Assembly: GCA_021204605.1 (NCBI GenBank)
Contig: JAJPZD010000243.1
Coordinates: forward strand, 1-6,379
Direction of reading: 5' to 3'
Source: Prevotella sp.
GTDB taxonomy: Bacteria; Bacteroidota; Bacteroidia; Bacteroidales; Bacteroidaceae
Length of the DNA stretch: 6,379 nucleotides
Position 1 is the stretch's first letter. Every line of letters starts with the position of its first letter. Made by a program: the position numbers and the translations under genes. Positions 6,328 to 6,379 of this stretch are shown piece after piece. Below the pieces are notes generated by a model that did no database searches, was not told the origin of the DNA, and saw only the letters and a program-made list of their open reading frames with translations.

Positions 6328-6379
6328 CAAAGTTGATGGATTAACAATCACAGTTTCCGTAATCCTACTTGTAATCAGC

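Larger units (their letters stand above)
6181..6379 (+). other. AT-rich non-coding region leading to an unseen downstream gene
   Basis: About 200 bases with no credible coding frame on either strand. The one ATG after the promoter (6335) meets a stop after one codon. The stretch 6220-6315 is very AT-rich, as is usual upstream of strong Bacteroidetes promoters, and contains short palindromes (AATTTATAAATT at 6233-6244 and the one at 6290-6303). From about 6333 onward it is probably the untranslated leader of a gene that starts beyond the window. Confidence 0.6.

Overview
The window looks like part of a Bacteroidales chromosome, most likely Prevotella-like. Three signs point there. The start codons are preceded by A-rich stretches, mostly without Shine-Dalgarno sites. 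There are -7 elements of the TAnnTTTG type. Two secreted proteins end in the short 'Y-x-x-DGR ... G-x-NI' tail that is common in that group. The genus is inferred from style, not from a marker gene. All five genes lie on the + strand and I see no RNA gene, CRISPR array or insertion sequence.

Positions 5-2459 hold three closely spaced genes (gaps of 37 and 33 bases). They encode the alpha, beta and gamma subunits of a ferredoxin-dependent 2-oxoacid oxidoreductase, the VOR/KOR type annotated in Bacteroidetes as VorB plus partners. Together they should decarboxylate a 2-oxoacid to an acyl-CoA with thiamine diphosphate and pass the electrons to ferredoxin, or run in reverse to make the 2-oxoacid from the acyl-CoA. 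The small 4Fe-4S delta subunit is absent; in related operons it usually lies just upstream, which here is outside the window.

Positions 2460-2699 are non-coding. They contain an unusually long, nested stem-loop ending in a T-run (2557-2623), probably the terminator of the oxidoreductase operon. Part of its arm recurs just downstream, where it sits between the two halves of a candidate promoter (2627-2655) for the next gene.

Positions 2700-6103 hold two genes for exported proteins, 41 bases apart and probably co-transcribed. The first is an Omp28-like protein of 680 residues with a thioredoxin-like CTYC site. The second, of 439 residues, carries seven recurring 'DG-x-x-x-x-G' motifs that suggest a beta-propeller. 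Both have a signal peptide and a related C-terminal tail resembling the end of a type IX secretion sorting domain, which points to a shared export or anchoring route. A clear intrinsic terminator (6148-6180) closes this unit.

Positions 6181-6379 are AT-rich and non-coding. They contain a good Bacteroidetes-type promoter (6299-6327) pointing out of the window toward an unseen gene. The most distinctive parts of an otherwise ordinary window are the nested stem-loop with its repeated arm and the two-gene exported protein unit.
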